Source: DAONLM01 sp035406685 (GTDB taxonomy: Bacteria > Spirochaetota > GWE2-31-10 > MWDO01). From it: DNA of 6,103 nt. A model generated the notes under the pieces. That model was not told where the DNA came from and ran no database searches. It saw only the letters and a list, made by a program, of their open reading frames with translations. The DNA is taken from contig DAONLM010000181.1 in NCBI GenBank assembly GCA_035406685.1, positions 1 to 6,103 on the forward strand, given 5' to 3'. Each line of letters opens with the position of its first letter. The first letter of the stretch is position 1. Below are positions 1 through 6,094 of this stretch, piece after piece. Both the position numbers and the translations under genes were made by a program.

Positions 1-2
1 GG

Positions 3-134
3 TTGAAATTAACAGAGATAAAGAGGTGGGGAAAGAGCAGAGAATTGTCCCACTTCGAAGGTAACACCACACCATTCTACAAGGCAATTTACAACGATTG
101 TTATCAAGTAATAGGCTTTGAGACCTATTATTGA
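3..134 (+). CDS. C-terminal end of an unrecognised protein (partial, cut by window edge)
   Basis: An open frame runs from the window edge to a TGA at 132-134 and encodes the last 43 residues of a protein. The tail reads like real protein: it is basic near the start (EIKRWGKSREL), then SHFEGNTTPFYKAIYNDCY, and ends in the aromatic FETYY. A hand count gives 50 G+C in 132 bases (about 38%), visibly higher than the operon to its right, and it uses AAC, ACC, TTC and TAC codons freely. This could mean a different origin. I do not recognise the family. A transposase is possible because a sequence that recurs at the other edge of the window lies about 100 bases downstream, as an insertion-sequence end would, but this is inference only. 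The gene converges on the recQ operon. Confidence 0.55.
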   Translation: MKLTEIKRWGKSRELSHFEGNTTPFYKAIYNDCYQVIGFETYY

Positions 135-208
135 CGGAATTTATTTTAAATTCTACTTGAAAAATAAATAACACTATTACAATCTTTTCTCAAAAAAAAT
201 TAACCCTT

Positions 209-227
209 AGGATAACTTTATCCTTTT
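209..227 (+). terminator. Candidate terminator after the left partial gene
   Basis: AGGATAACTTTATCCT (209-224) is a perfect inverted repeat: AGGATAA pairs with TTATCCT around CT, or 6 bp with a four-base loop. Its last T begins a run of four Ts at 224-227. It lies about 75 bases beyond the TGA at 132-134, in the right orientation to end that transcript. The stem is only 6-7 bp and A/T-rich and the T run is short, so it would be a weak terminator. It could equally be part of an insertion-sequence end. Confidence 0.35.
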
Positions 228-231
228 AACT

Positions 232-253
232 GGCTAAAAATAAAATAGCACCC
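232..253. repeat. Dispersed repeat, left copy (possible mobile-element end)
   Basis: These 22 bases, which include CTAAAAATAAAATAGCACCC, match 6073-6094 at 20 of 22 positions in the same orientation. They lie about 100 bases beyond the stop codon of the left partial gene, as the right terminus of an insertion sequence would lie beyond its transposase. No matching inverted partner is visible, because the left side of any such element is outside the window. Confidence 0.5.
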
Positions 254-272
254 GGGACCACATTCTATTTTA
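236..272 (-). terminator. Candidate operon terminator (hairpin plus T tract on minus strand)
   Basis: TAAAATAG (241-248) and CTATTTTA (265-272) form a perfect 8-bp inverted repeat with a 16-base loop containing CCCGGG. Read on the minus strand, the second arm is followed by five more Ts (the A run at 236-240). This resembles a rho-independent terminator for the recQ operon, which ends about 180 bases upstream on that strand. The stem is A/T-rich and the loop is long, so efficiency is doubtful. It overlaps the dispersed repeat at 232-253. Confidence 0.35.
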
Positions 273-315
273 ACGAAATTAACTTGCTAATTATATTTAT
301 AAATTATTATAAGAA

Positions 316-363
316 ATGATAATAATCTATTGATGATTAAGATTATCATACTTTTTTTAATTT
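316..363 (+). terminator. Hairpin with T tract between convergent genes
   Basis: ATGATAAT (316-323) pairs with ATTATCAT (342-349). An alternative pairing gives 9 bp with a three-base bulge. On the + strand it is followed by ACTTTTTTT and then a further T run, so it could stop + strand transcription from the left gene before it enters recQ antisense. On the minus strand the tail is TTTCTTATAATAATTT, a poorer T tract, so action in both directions is possible but weaker. Confidence 0.4.
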
Positions 364-452
364 TTTAATAATTATACACTTTTTTGAAATTTCATTCTAC
401 ATAAAATTGGTAAACTTTCAAATTCCATGACAAACTTGGGTTGGGTTAAGTT

Positions 453-2471
453 TCATACACCAGAAGTAGATTCTTTCGAGGCAATCTTAAAATTTTTTTT
501 TAATTCTTTTAAGCCTTCTGATGTTAATTTTATAGTTGGATATTTTCCAGTTGTGAGTCTTATAAATTTTTTGTTTAATAAGAGAGTTAATTCATTTTCT
601 ATTTCTTTTATATCAAACTTACTTAATATTCCATATTCATCATAATCTTTATACTTTGGTTCAAGATCATAACTACCTTTAAGAATCTTAATTGCCTTAG
701 TCTTACCCAATTTACCATCATAAAGATAAAAGAAATGTAGTATTTTTTCATTAATTGTATTTGGTTTAAATTCTATGTTATTTGAATATGTACCTCTACA
801 TATGTCGCACTTTCCACAGTTTTCTTCCTCAAATTTTTCTCCAAAATAGTTCAAAAGATATCCCCTTCTACAATCTGTTGTTAGATTTGAATATTCGATC
901 ATCTTTGAAAATTTTAATCTATCAAATTCTATTTTTCTCTTTACCTTTTGTCTATATTCTTCTTTTTCCTGATCGCTCAGTTTTGATTTCAGTAATTTTA
1001 TAATCTTCCCTTTTTTAATAATGTCAAATTCAATTATCTCTTTTCTTTTTAAATCTTCCAGTCTCTTTTTTAAGTCTTTTTCTTCATATCCAAATCTTTT
1101 AGATAAATAGTTTGTCTCAATTATAAAAGAATCTAAAAGTGGATCATTCTTAATTCTTTTTATCTCTTCTATAAAATTAAAATCATCTTCATCCTTGATT
1201 TTTTTATTCTTATTAATCTTTATCCCTATTTTTTCTTTTGTAATAAATTCAAAATCTATTATCTCCATAAAATATAACTGTTTCAAAATTGTCTCTATTT
1301 TAAAATTATTCAATTTACTCACATTTGCGAGTAGATAATAATCATCAGAATATATTCTATGCTTTTTTATCTCCTCTTTTATATTTTTTAATACAAACTC
1401 AATCTCTTCAATAGATGGATTTTTTGCTTCTATAAAAAAATTTTGAATATCTTCATCCTCAGAAAATTGAAGTAATAGACAGTAACTGATTTTTCCATCT
1501 CTACCGGCTCTACCGGTTTCCTGATAGTATGCCTCAATTGTCCCGGGTATAGAATAGTGAACTACAAATCTGATATTCTGTTTGTTTACCCCCATGCCAA
1601 AGGCATTTGTTGCTACAAGTATTTCTATCTTATCTAAAAGAAAATCCTCCTGCACCTTTTTTCTACTCTCGTTATTCATACTTCCATGGTATAAACCTAT
1701 TTTTCTTTTTGTATTATCTTTTAATACATTGTATAAATTTTCACATTCTTTAATTGATGCAACATAGATTATACCGGGTGGATTGATTTTTGAAATAAAC
1801 TCTATTAATACTTTATTTTTTTCTTCTTTAGAATAGCAATGTTTTACTCCATATATGAGATTTTCTCTATTAAATCCACTAATAAAGACATTCGGCTTCT
1901 TCATCCCTAAGGAATTGATTATATCATTTCTTACCTCTTCTGTGGCGGTTGCTGTTAAAGCAAGAATTGGCGGATTATCTAAAATATTTATAACATCTTT
2001 GAGTCTTCTATATTCTGGCCTGAAATCATGCCCCCATTCTGATATACAGTGAGCCTCATCCACAACAAACATCTCTATCTTAAAATTTTTAAGCCATTCT
2101 AAAAATTTTTGACTCTTAAATCTTTCTGGGGTTAGATATAATAATTTTATTTTATTCTCCTCAACCTCTTTTACTATCTTTCTTTTATAAGAGTCAGTTA
2201 TTGTAGAATTTAATAGCCCGGCCGGGTAATTTTTTGAAGTAAGAAAATCAATTTGATCTTTCATCAAAGATATTAAGGGAGAAATAACGATCGAAAGCCC
2301 GTTAAAACAGAGTGCAGGTATCTGATAGCATAGACTCTTGCCCCCGCCAGTTGGCATTACACCTAATGTGTCTTTCTTTTGTAATATTGAATTTATTATT
2401 AATTCCTGCCCTTTTCTAAATTCAGAATAGCCAAAATATTTATTAAGTATCTCTTTTGCCTTTTTTATCAT
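453..2471 (-). CDS. recQ: ATP-dependent DNA helicase RecQ (long-insert form, no HRDC)
   Basis: A 672-residue superfamily 2 DNA helicase that unwinds DNA 3' to 5' in recombination and repair in the cytoplasm. All RecQ motifs are visible: motif 0 (FRKGQELI, 18-25), Walker A (MPTGGGKS, 39-46), DEAH (138-141) followed by the aromatic-rich loop CISEWGHDFRPEY, TATAT (173-177), YHGSM (261-265) and the arginine-finger motif QETGRAGRDG (317-326). A four-cysteine zinc site follows (C534, C552, C555, C558) in the usual CRR-YFGE-CGKCDIC context, then an RQC winged-helix-like end (about 570-660). About 200 residues separate motif VI from the first cysteine, against roughly 50 in E. coli RecQ as I recall it. 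The extra part looks like two helix-turn-helix units. There is no C-terminal HRDC domain. The ATG follows a weak AGAG site, 16 bases after the malic enzyme stop. Third and last gene of the operon. Confidence 0.95.
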   Translation of the reverse strand: MIKKAKEILNKYFGYSEFRKGQELIINSILQKKDTLGVMPTGGGKSLCYQIPALCFNGLSIVISPLISLMKDQIDFLTSKNYPAGLLNSTITDSYKRKIVKEVEENKIKLLYLTPERFKSQKFLEWLKNFKIEMFVVDEAHCISEWGHDFRPEYRRLKDVINILDNPPILALTATATEEVRNDIINSLGMKKPNVFISGFNRENLIYGVKHCYSKEEKNKVLIEFISKINPPGIIYVASIKECENLYNVLKDNTKRKIGLYHGSMNNESRKKVQEDFLLDKIEILVATNAFGMGVNKQNIRFVVHYSIPGTIEAYYQETGRAGRDGKISYCLLLQFSEDEDIQNFFIEAKNPSIEEIEFVLKNIKEEIKKHRIYSDDYYLLANVSKLNNFKIETILKQLYFMEIIDFEFITKEKIGIKINKNKKIKDEDDFNFIEEIKRIKNDPLLDSFIIETNYLSKRFGYEEKDLKKRLEDLKRKEIIEFDIIKKGKIIKLLKSKLSDQEKEEYRQKVKRKIEFDRLKFSKMIEYSNLTTDCRRGYLLNYFGEKFEEENCGKCDICRGTYSNNIEFKPNTINEKILHFFYLYDGKLGKTKAIKILKGSYDLEPKYKDYDEYGILSKFDIKEIENELTLLLNKKFIRLTTGKYPTIKLTSEGLKELKKNFKIASKESTSGV

Positions 2472-2472
2472 T

Positions 2473-2500
2473 GAGATTCTCTACATCTTATGAAAATCTC
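2473..2500 (-). promoter_or_regulatory. mRNA hairpin covering the recQ ribosome-binding site
   Basis: On the minus strand GAGATTTTC (2500-2492) can pair with GAGAATCTC (2481-2473) as nine consecutive pairs, one of them G-U, around a ten-base loop. The loop holds the UAA stop of the malic enzyme gene (2490-2488). The 3' arm holds most of the only purine-rich site before recQ (AGAG, 2482-2479, seven bases before the ATG). Only one base lies between the hairpin and the start codon. This is the arrangement expected for translational coupling: a ribosome reaching the malic enzyme stop would open the hairpin. Function is inferred. Confidence 0.45.
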
Positions 2501-3780
2501 TTTTTGATCTTTTCATTGTATCTTATCTGTAAAGATTTTTTATATTCATTTATATCAGAAAATGGTTTTGTTGCAACACCACTTTTTATGGCTGCCATAG
2601 CAACACTTGCAGAAACTTCAACAAATACTCTTGGATCAAATGGCTTTGGTATGATATAGTCTTTTCCAAAAGAGAGATCTTTTAAATTATATGCTATTTT
2701 CACCTCATCTACAACAGGCTCTTTTGCAAGCTTAGCAAGAGCCTTGCTTGCAGCAATCTTCATCTCTTCATTAATTTCTTTACTTCTAACATCGAGTGCC
2801 CCTCTAAATATAAAAGGAAATCCTAAAACATTATTAACCTGATTTGGATAATCACTTCTACCAGTTGCAATTATTATATCCTCTCTTGTAGATTTGGCAA
2901 GATTATAATCAATTTCTGGATCAGGGTTTGCCATTGCAAATACTATTAGATTTTTATTCATCTTCTTTATCATCTCTGGAGTAAGAATATCTTTTGTGCT
3001 TACCCCTATAAAGGCATCAGCCCCTATCAAAGCATCTTCGAGCGTTCTTATGTTTGTATCTATTGCAAAAAATTCTTTATATTGATTCATTCCATCTTTT
3101 CTACCCTTATATATCACCCCTTTTGAATCACAGAGTATAAGATTTTCTTTTTTTACGCCAAGAGAAAGATAGAATTTGGCACTTGCGATTCCAGCAGCGC
3201 CTGCCCCATTAAATACAACTCTTACCTCTTCGATCTTTTTATTGGCAATTTCAAGAGCATTTAAAAAAGCTGCACCAGAAATAATTGCTGTGCCATGTTG
3301 ATCATCATGAAAAACAGGTATCTTCATCTCTTTTTTTAGTCTCTCCTCAATGTAGAAACATTCTGGGGCCTTAATATCTTCAAGATTAATTCCACCAAAT
3401 GTTGGTTCAATGGCTTTTACTATCTCAATGATCTTTTCTGGATCCTTACTATTTATCTCAATATCAAATACATCAATATCAGCAAACCTTTTGAATAATA
3501 CCCCTTTCCCTTCCATGACCGGTTTTGATGCAGATGCACCAATATCTCCAAGTCCAAGAACAGCAGTGCCATTTGAGATCACAGCAACAAGATTTCCTTT
3601 TGTTGTATAATTGTAGATTTTCTCTTCATTATTATGAATTTCAATGCTGGCATTTGCAACACCCGGGGTATATGCCAGTGATAGATCCTTCTGTTTTTTA
3701 CACTCTTTTTTAGGTATAACCTCCAATTTACCCGGTTCTGGAAATTCATGATAGTTTAAAGACTCTTTTTTAAAATCCAT
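2488..3780 (-). CDS. NAD(P)-dependent malic enzyme, single-domain short form
   Basis: A 430-residue cytoplasmic enzyme converting malate to pyruvate and CO2 with reduction of NAD(P), linking C4 acids to pyruvate. Family marks are clear: YTPGVA (37-42) with the catalytic tyrosine Y37, GLGDIGASASKPVMEGKG (76-93) with the probable catalytic lysine K92, FADIDVFDIEI (99-109), the metal-binding pair E134-D135 in NLEDIKAPECF, HDDQHGTA (158-165) supplying a further metal ligand, the dinucleotide-binding loop GAGAAG (192-197), and MANPDPEI (283-290). Length fits the short bacterial form. The C-terminal phosphotransacetylase-like domain of the long MaeB type is absent. An aspartate (D218, in LCDSKG) ends the second strand of the nucleotide fold, but I would not decide NAD or NADP from it. 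The ATG has a good AGAGGT site (3791-3786) five bases upstream, 20 bases after the argS stop. Middle gene of the operon. Confidence 0.95.
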   Translation of the reverse strand: MDFKKESLNYHEFPEPGKLEVIPKKECKKQKDLSLAYTPGVANASIEIHNNEEKIYNYTTKGNLVAVISNGTAVLGLGDIGASASKPVMEGKGVLFKRFADIDVFDIEINSKDPEKIIEIVKAIEPTFGGINLEDIKAPECFYIEERLKKEMKIPVFHDDQHGTAIISGAAFLNALEIANKKIEEVRVVFNGAGAAGIASAKFYLSLGVKKENLILCDSKGVIYKGRKDGMNQYKEFFAIDTNIRTLEDALIGADAFIGVSTKDILTPEMIKKMNKNLIVFAMANPDPEIDYNLAKSTREDIIIATGRSDYPNQVNNVLGFPFIFRGALDVRSKEINEEMKIAASKALAKLAKEPVVDEVKIAYNLKDLSFGKDYIIPKPFDPRVFVEVSASVAMAAIKSGVATKPFSDINEYKKSLQIRYNEKIKKRFS

Positions 3781-3785
3781 TTTAG

Positions 3786-3791
3786 ACCTCT
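3786..3791 (-). promoter_or_regulatory. Ribosome-binding site of the malic enzyme gene
   Basis: AGAGGT on the minus strand lies five bases before the ATG at 3780-3778, within the 20-base gap after the argS stop. It is the strongest ribosome-binding site in the operon and fixes this start. Confidence 0.75.
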
Positions 3792-3800
3792 TTTATAAAA

Positions 3801-5528
3801 TTACATTTTTTCTACTGGCTCAATGCCTAAAAGATTTAAGCCATTTTTTAATAATTGCAATATAGCCTCTGATAAAGCAAGTCTGAAATTTCTTACCTCT
3901 TCATCTGCTGTAAGTATTGGATATTCATGATAAAATTTATTATAAAGTTTACTCGTATTATATAGAAAATCACATATCTCAAGAGGTGAATAATTTTCAA
4001 CTGCTTTTTTTATTGATTCTTCAAAATTTAATAATTGTGATATAAGATTCCACTCATCAATATTGAATTGATAATTAAGATTTTTTGTTTCAGGAAAAGT
4101 ATATTTTCCACTCTTTTTTAGAAGAGAGTTTATTCTTGCTGTGGTATATTGAATATAAGGGCCTGTATTTCCATCAAAACTTATGGATTTTTCTGGAATA
4201 AATGTTATATCTTTAATAGTAGAAAAATTCAAAAGATAATATTTTAACGCTGCAAGAGAAATTTTATTTGCAATTTCTTTTTTCTCGTCTTCTGTTAATT
4301 CTCTATTTTTTTCCTCAATAATATCAATTGCCATTTTATATAATAAATCCATAAGATTATCAGCATCAACGACATTTCCCTCTCTACTCTTCATTTTTCC
4401 ATCTGGAAGATTTACCATTCCATAAGATAGATGGTAGCAATTATCAGCCCATTTATATCCTAATTTCTTTAAAATGGCAAAGAGTGTTTTAAAGTGATAT
4501 ATCTGTTCTGATCCAACGACATATATCATTCTATCAAAATTATATTTTTTACTTCTATTGACAATTGTCCCAATATCCTGAGTTATATATATACTCGTCC
4601 CATCTGATCTTAAAAGTACCTTTTTATCAAGCCCAACATCTTCATTATTTACCCATATACTTCCATCTGATTCCTTATAAAATACATTTTTTTCAAGTCC
4701 CTCTTTTACAATCTCTTTACCATATTGATAGACTTCGCTTTCATATTCAAAAACATCAAAATTAATTCCCATTCTTTTGTAGGTCTCTTTTATTCCATCT
4801 ATTGCCCATTTATTCATCTTTTTCCACAATTCAACTGTTTCTTTATCATTATTTTCCCATTTTATCAGTAAATCCTGTGCTAATTTTTCAAGTTCTGGAT
4901 TCTTAGAAGATTCTTTTGCATACAAAACATAAAAATCGCCCACAAGATGATCACTTTTTTTATTTTCTTTCTCTGGGGTGGTATTATTCCCAAACAGTTT
5001 ATAGGCAAGCATTGATTTACATATATGAATTCCTCTATCATTGATAAGGTTTATTTTTATCACATCATAACCATAAAAATCAAAGATTCTTGAAATTGCA
5101 TCACCTATAACATTATTTCTGCAATGGCCTAAATGAAGGGGTTTATTTGTATTTGGGCTGCTAAATTCTATAAGAACTTTTATATTTTTTCTATTCTCTT
5201 TACCAAAATTTCCCCTTTTTTCTAAGATTTCTTTAATAAGAGTATTAGTAACTATCTTTTTATTTAAAAAAATATTTAAATATGCACCTTTTATATCTAC
5301 TTTTTCGATTAAAGGATTATTAGATATTGCCTCTTTTACTTTTGTTGCAATATCAAAAGGCTTTATTTTCAAAATCGAAGCATACTTAAACATAGGATAG
5401 GCAATATCCCCTAAATCATTGGATGGTGGTATTTCTGATACCACATTATCTATATTGTCATTGAGACTTTTTAAATAATTTAATATTAAATTGTCTATTT
5501 GTGAAATAAAGTTAAATCTAATTGACAT
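3801..5528 (-). CDS. argS: Arginyl-tRNA synthetase
   Basis: A 575-residue class I aminoacyl-tRNA synthetase that charges tRNA-Arg with arginine using ATP in the cytoplasm. The order of domains is complete: an N-terminal additional domain that recognises the tRNA elbow (about 1-110, with PPSNDLGDIAYPMFKYA at 34-50), the catalytic core opening with EFSSPNTNKPLHLGH (121-135, HLGH being the HIGH signature), the second signature KMKSREG (378-384) where many class I enzymes have KMSKS, the ArgRS-typical FDGNTGPYIQYTTAR (451-465), and a helical DALR-type anticodon-binding domain to the C-terminus (about 455-575), ending GLNLLGIEPVEKM as usual for the family. Length is normal and nothing is missing. 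The ATG has AGGGA five bases upstream (5538-5534) and a promoter-like sequence 24 bases beyond it. First gene of the operon. Confidence 0.97.
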   Translation of the reverse strand: MSIRFNFISQIDNLILNYLKSLNDNIDNVVSEIPPSNDLGDIAYPMFKYASILKIKPFDIATKVKEAISNNPLIEKVDIKGAYLNIFLNKKIVTNTLIKEILEKRGNFGKENRKNIKVLIEFSSPNTNKPLHLGHCRNNVIGDAISRIFDFYGYDVIKINLINDRGIHICKSMLAYKLFGNNTTPEKENKKSDHLVGDFYVLYAKESSKNPELEKLAQDLLIKWENNDKETVELWKKMNKWAIDGIKETYKRMGINFDVFEYESEVYQYGKEIVKEGLEKNVFYKESDGSIWVNNEDVGLDKKVLLRSDGTSIYITQDIGTIVNRSKKYNFDRMIYVVGSEQIYHFKTLFAILKKLGYKWADNCYHLSYGMVNLPDGKMKSREGNVVDADNLMDLLYKMAIDIIEEKNRELTEDEKKEIANKISLAALKYYLLNFSTIKDITFIPEKSISFDGNTGPYIQYTTARINSLLKKSGKYTFPETKNLNYQFNIDEWNLISQLLNFEESIKKAVENYSPLEICDFLYNTSKLYNKFYHEYPILTADEEVRNFRLALSEAILQLLKNGLNLLGIEPVEKM

Positions 5529-5533
5529 AATAA

Positions 5534-5538
5534 TCCCT
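5534..5538 (-). promoter_or_regulatory. Ribosome-binding site of argS
   Basis: AGGGA on the minus strand ends five bases before the ATG at 5528-5526 and supports that start. No in-frame alternative start lies upstream with a comparable site. Confidence 0.65.
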
Positions 5539-5551
5539 ATTTTTTTGTTAA

Positions 5552-5580
5552 TATATAACTAAAATTTTTGATTTTGTCAA
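5552..5580 (-). promoter_or_regulatory. Promoter of the argS-malic enzyme-recQ operon
   Basis: On the minus strand a perfect -35 box TTGACA (5580-5575) is followed by a 17-base spacer and TATATA (5557-5552) as the -10. TATATT two bases further on, with a 19-base spacer, is an alternative. A start about seven bases downstream would give a very short leader of some 17 bases, leaving no room for a T-box or attenuator. The surroundings are so A+T-rich that the -10 alone means little, but the exact TTGACA at this distance is persuasive. Confidence 0.6.
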
Positions 5581-5710
5581 AAAATTAAATTGTATATATC
5601 AGAAATTCTTGAGATTGATAAAAATATTTATTAATATATACCAACAAAATTTTAATTTGTAAGTTATCTGCATCTATATGAAAATTAGTTTTACATAATG
5701 ATAAGTGTAG

Positions 5711-5909
5711 GTCTGTCCCCTATTTTAATGTTAATTATAAAAAAATTATAAGTCTGTCCCTATTTAAATCATAAGAAAATTATAGGTCTGTCCCTTGATA
5801 CATCCCATTTAACTTAAAAATATTACTATTTGTTAAATATATATTATTAAATATAACCATAATAAGGCTAAGTCTGTCCCTATTTAAAAAGATTTATAAG
5901 TCTGTCCCT
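5711..5909 (+). repeat. Five direct copies of a GTCTGTCCCY motif
   Basis: The ten-base core GTCTGTCCC(T/C) occurs at 5711-5720, 5752-5761, 5786-5795, 5872-5881 and 5900-5909, always in the same orientation and always preceded by A(A/G), mostly within TATA(A/G). Copies two and four are identical over 20 bases, TAAGTCTGTCCCTATTTAAA, at 5749-5768 and 5869-5888. Distances between starts are 41, 34, 86 and 28, so this is not a CRISPR array. In an A+T-rich region this G+C-rich word cannot recur five times by chance. From memory, the reverse complement AGGGACAGAC is a word seen near REP-associated Y1 transposases in various bacteria. No transposase is in this window. Confidence 0.85.
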
Positions 5910-5910
5910 C

Positions 5911-5966
5911 ACTTTATTTTTTTTCAAAAAAAACGACACTTTTCTTAAATCGTTGAAAAATAAAGT
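5911..5966 (-). terminator. Long A/T-rich inverted repeat, terminator-like on the minus strand
   Basis: ACTTTATTTTT (5911-5921) and AAAAATAAAGT (5956-5966) are a perfect 11-bp inverted repeat. The arms continue inward as CAA...CG and CG...TTG with unequal T and A runs. Read on the minus strand, an inner hairpin AACGA/TCGTT with a 13-base loop is directly followed by a T run, as in a rho-independent terminator. It could close a minus-strand gene lying beyond the right edge and insulate it from argS. The inner stem is only 5 bp. Confidence 0.4.
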
Positions 5967-6011
5967 TATTCCAGTATTTTTGCTGGACTTATTTCAAGCA
6001 TCCCTGCTGGA
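5967..6011. repeat. Two tandem CCAG/CTGG stem-loops (REP-like unit)
   Basis: A unit of about 22-23 bases is repeated directly: TTATTCCAG...TGCTGGA (5967-5987) and TTATTTCAAG...TGCTGGA (5989-6011). Each unit folds into a six-pair stem with a four-base loop: CCAGTA-TTTT-TGCTGG (5971-5986, one G-U wobble in RNA) and CAAGCA-TCCC-TGCTGG (5995-6010, one mismatch). The tandem short-stem arrangement is like that of REP elements, although the sequence is not one I recognise. Confidence 0.6.
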
Positions 6012-6072
6012 AGAATAATAAGTAATATTATTTTAATCATTTTCAGCAATTATGAATTTTTGTCAAAAAATT

Positions 6073-6094
6073 GCCTAAAAATAAAATTGCACCC
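6073..6094. repeat. Dispersed repeat, right copy (possible mobile-element end)
   Basis: These 22 bases match 232-253 at 20 of 22 positions in the same orientation, with the same change from an A+T-rich stretch into GCACCC. The upstream bases differ more (AATTGCCT here, AACTGGCT there). On the minus strand a TTGACA (6066-6061) lies just inside, but no good -10 follows at the right distance. If this is an element end, its interior lies to the left, where no transposase gene remains. Confidence 0.5.

Larger units (their letters stand above)
135..452. other. Non-coding convergent intergenic region, inverted-repeat rich
   Basis: These 318 bases separate the + strand partial gene from the end of the minus-strand operon. 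I see no gene and no RNA gene here. The region holds three hairpin candidates (209-227, 241-272, 316-349), one copy of the repeat shared with the right edge (232-253), a 10-base palindrome TGAAATTTCA at 385-394, and a short G+C-rich island around CACCCGGGACCAC at 249-262 that stands out against the A+T-rich surroundings. Confidence 0.7.

Noticed and set aside
385..394. TGAAATTTCA palindrome as an operator
   Set aside because: A single ten-base A/T-rich palindrome in such A+T-rich DNA is not significant, and no promoter lies beside it.
432..453. GGGTTGGGTT between AAACTT and AAGTTT, as a G-quadruplex or the operon terminator
   Set aside because: There are only two G tracts, so no quadruplex. 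The stem is 6 bp of mostly A/T, and the minus strand after it has no T run.
427..4765. Several + strand open frames of 60-73 codons inside the operon
   Set aside because: They are antisense to argS, the malic enzyme gene and recQ, whose protein families are certain. Their composition follows the complementary strand and none shows a recognisable motif.
5529..5700. T-box or other arginine-responsive leader upstream of argS
   Set aside because: No T-box consensus is visible, and the likely promoter leaves a leader of only about 17 bases.
5711..5909. CRISPR-like array of short repeats
   Set aside because: The repeat core is only about 10-20 bases, the distances between starts range from 28 to 86, the flanks drift, and no cas gene is present.
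5966..6040. Small minus-strand reading frame of 24 codons starting with a hydrophobic stretch (MIKIILLIILPAG)
   Set aside because: It has no ribosome-binding site, its codons coincide with the tandem stem-loops, and a frame this short is expected by chance.
232..6094. Composite transposon carrying the three-gene operon
   Set aside because: The two 22-bp copies are in direct orientation, no transposase is seen at the right side, and the cargo would be essential housekeeping genes.
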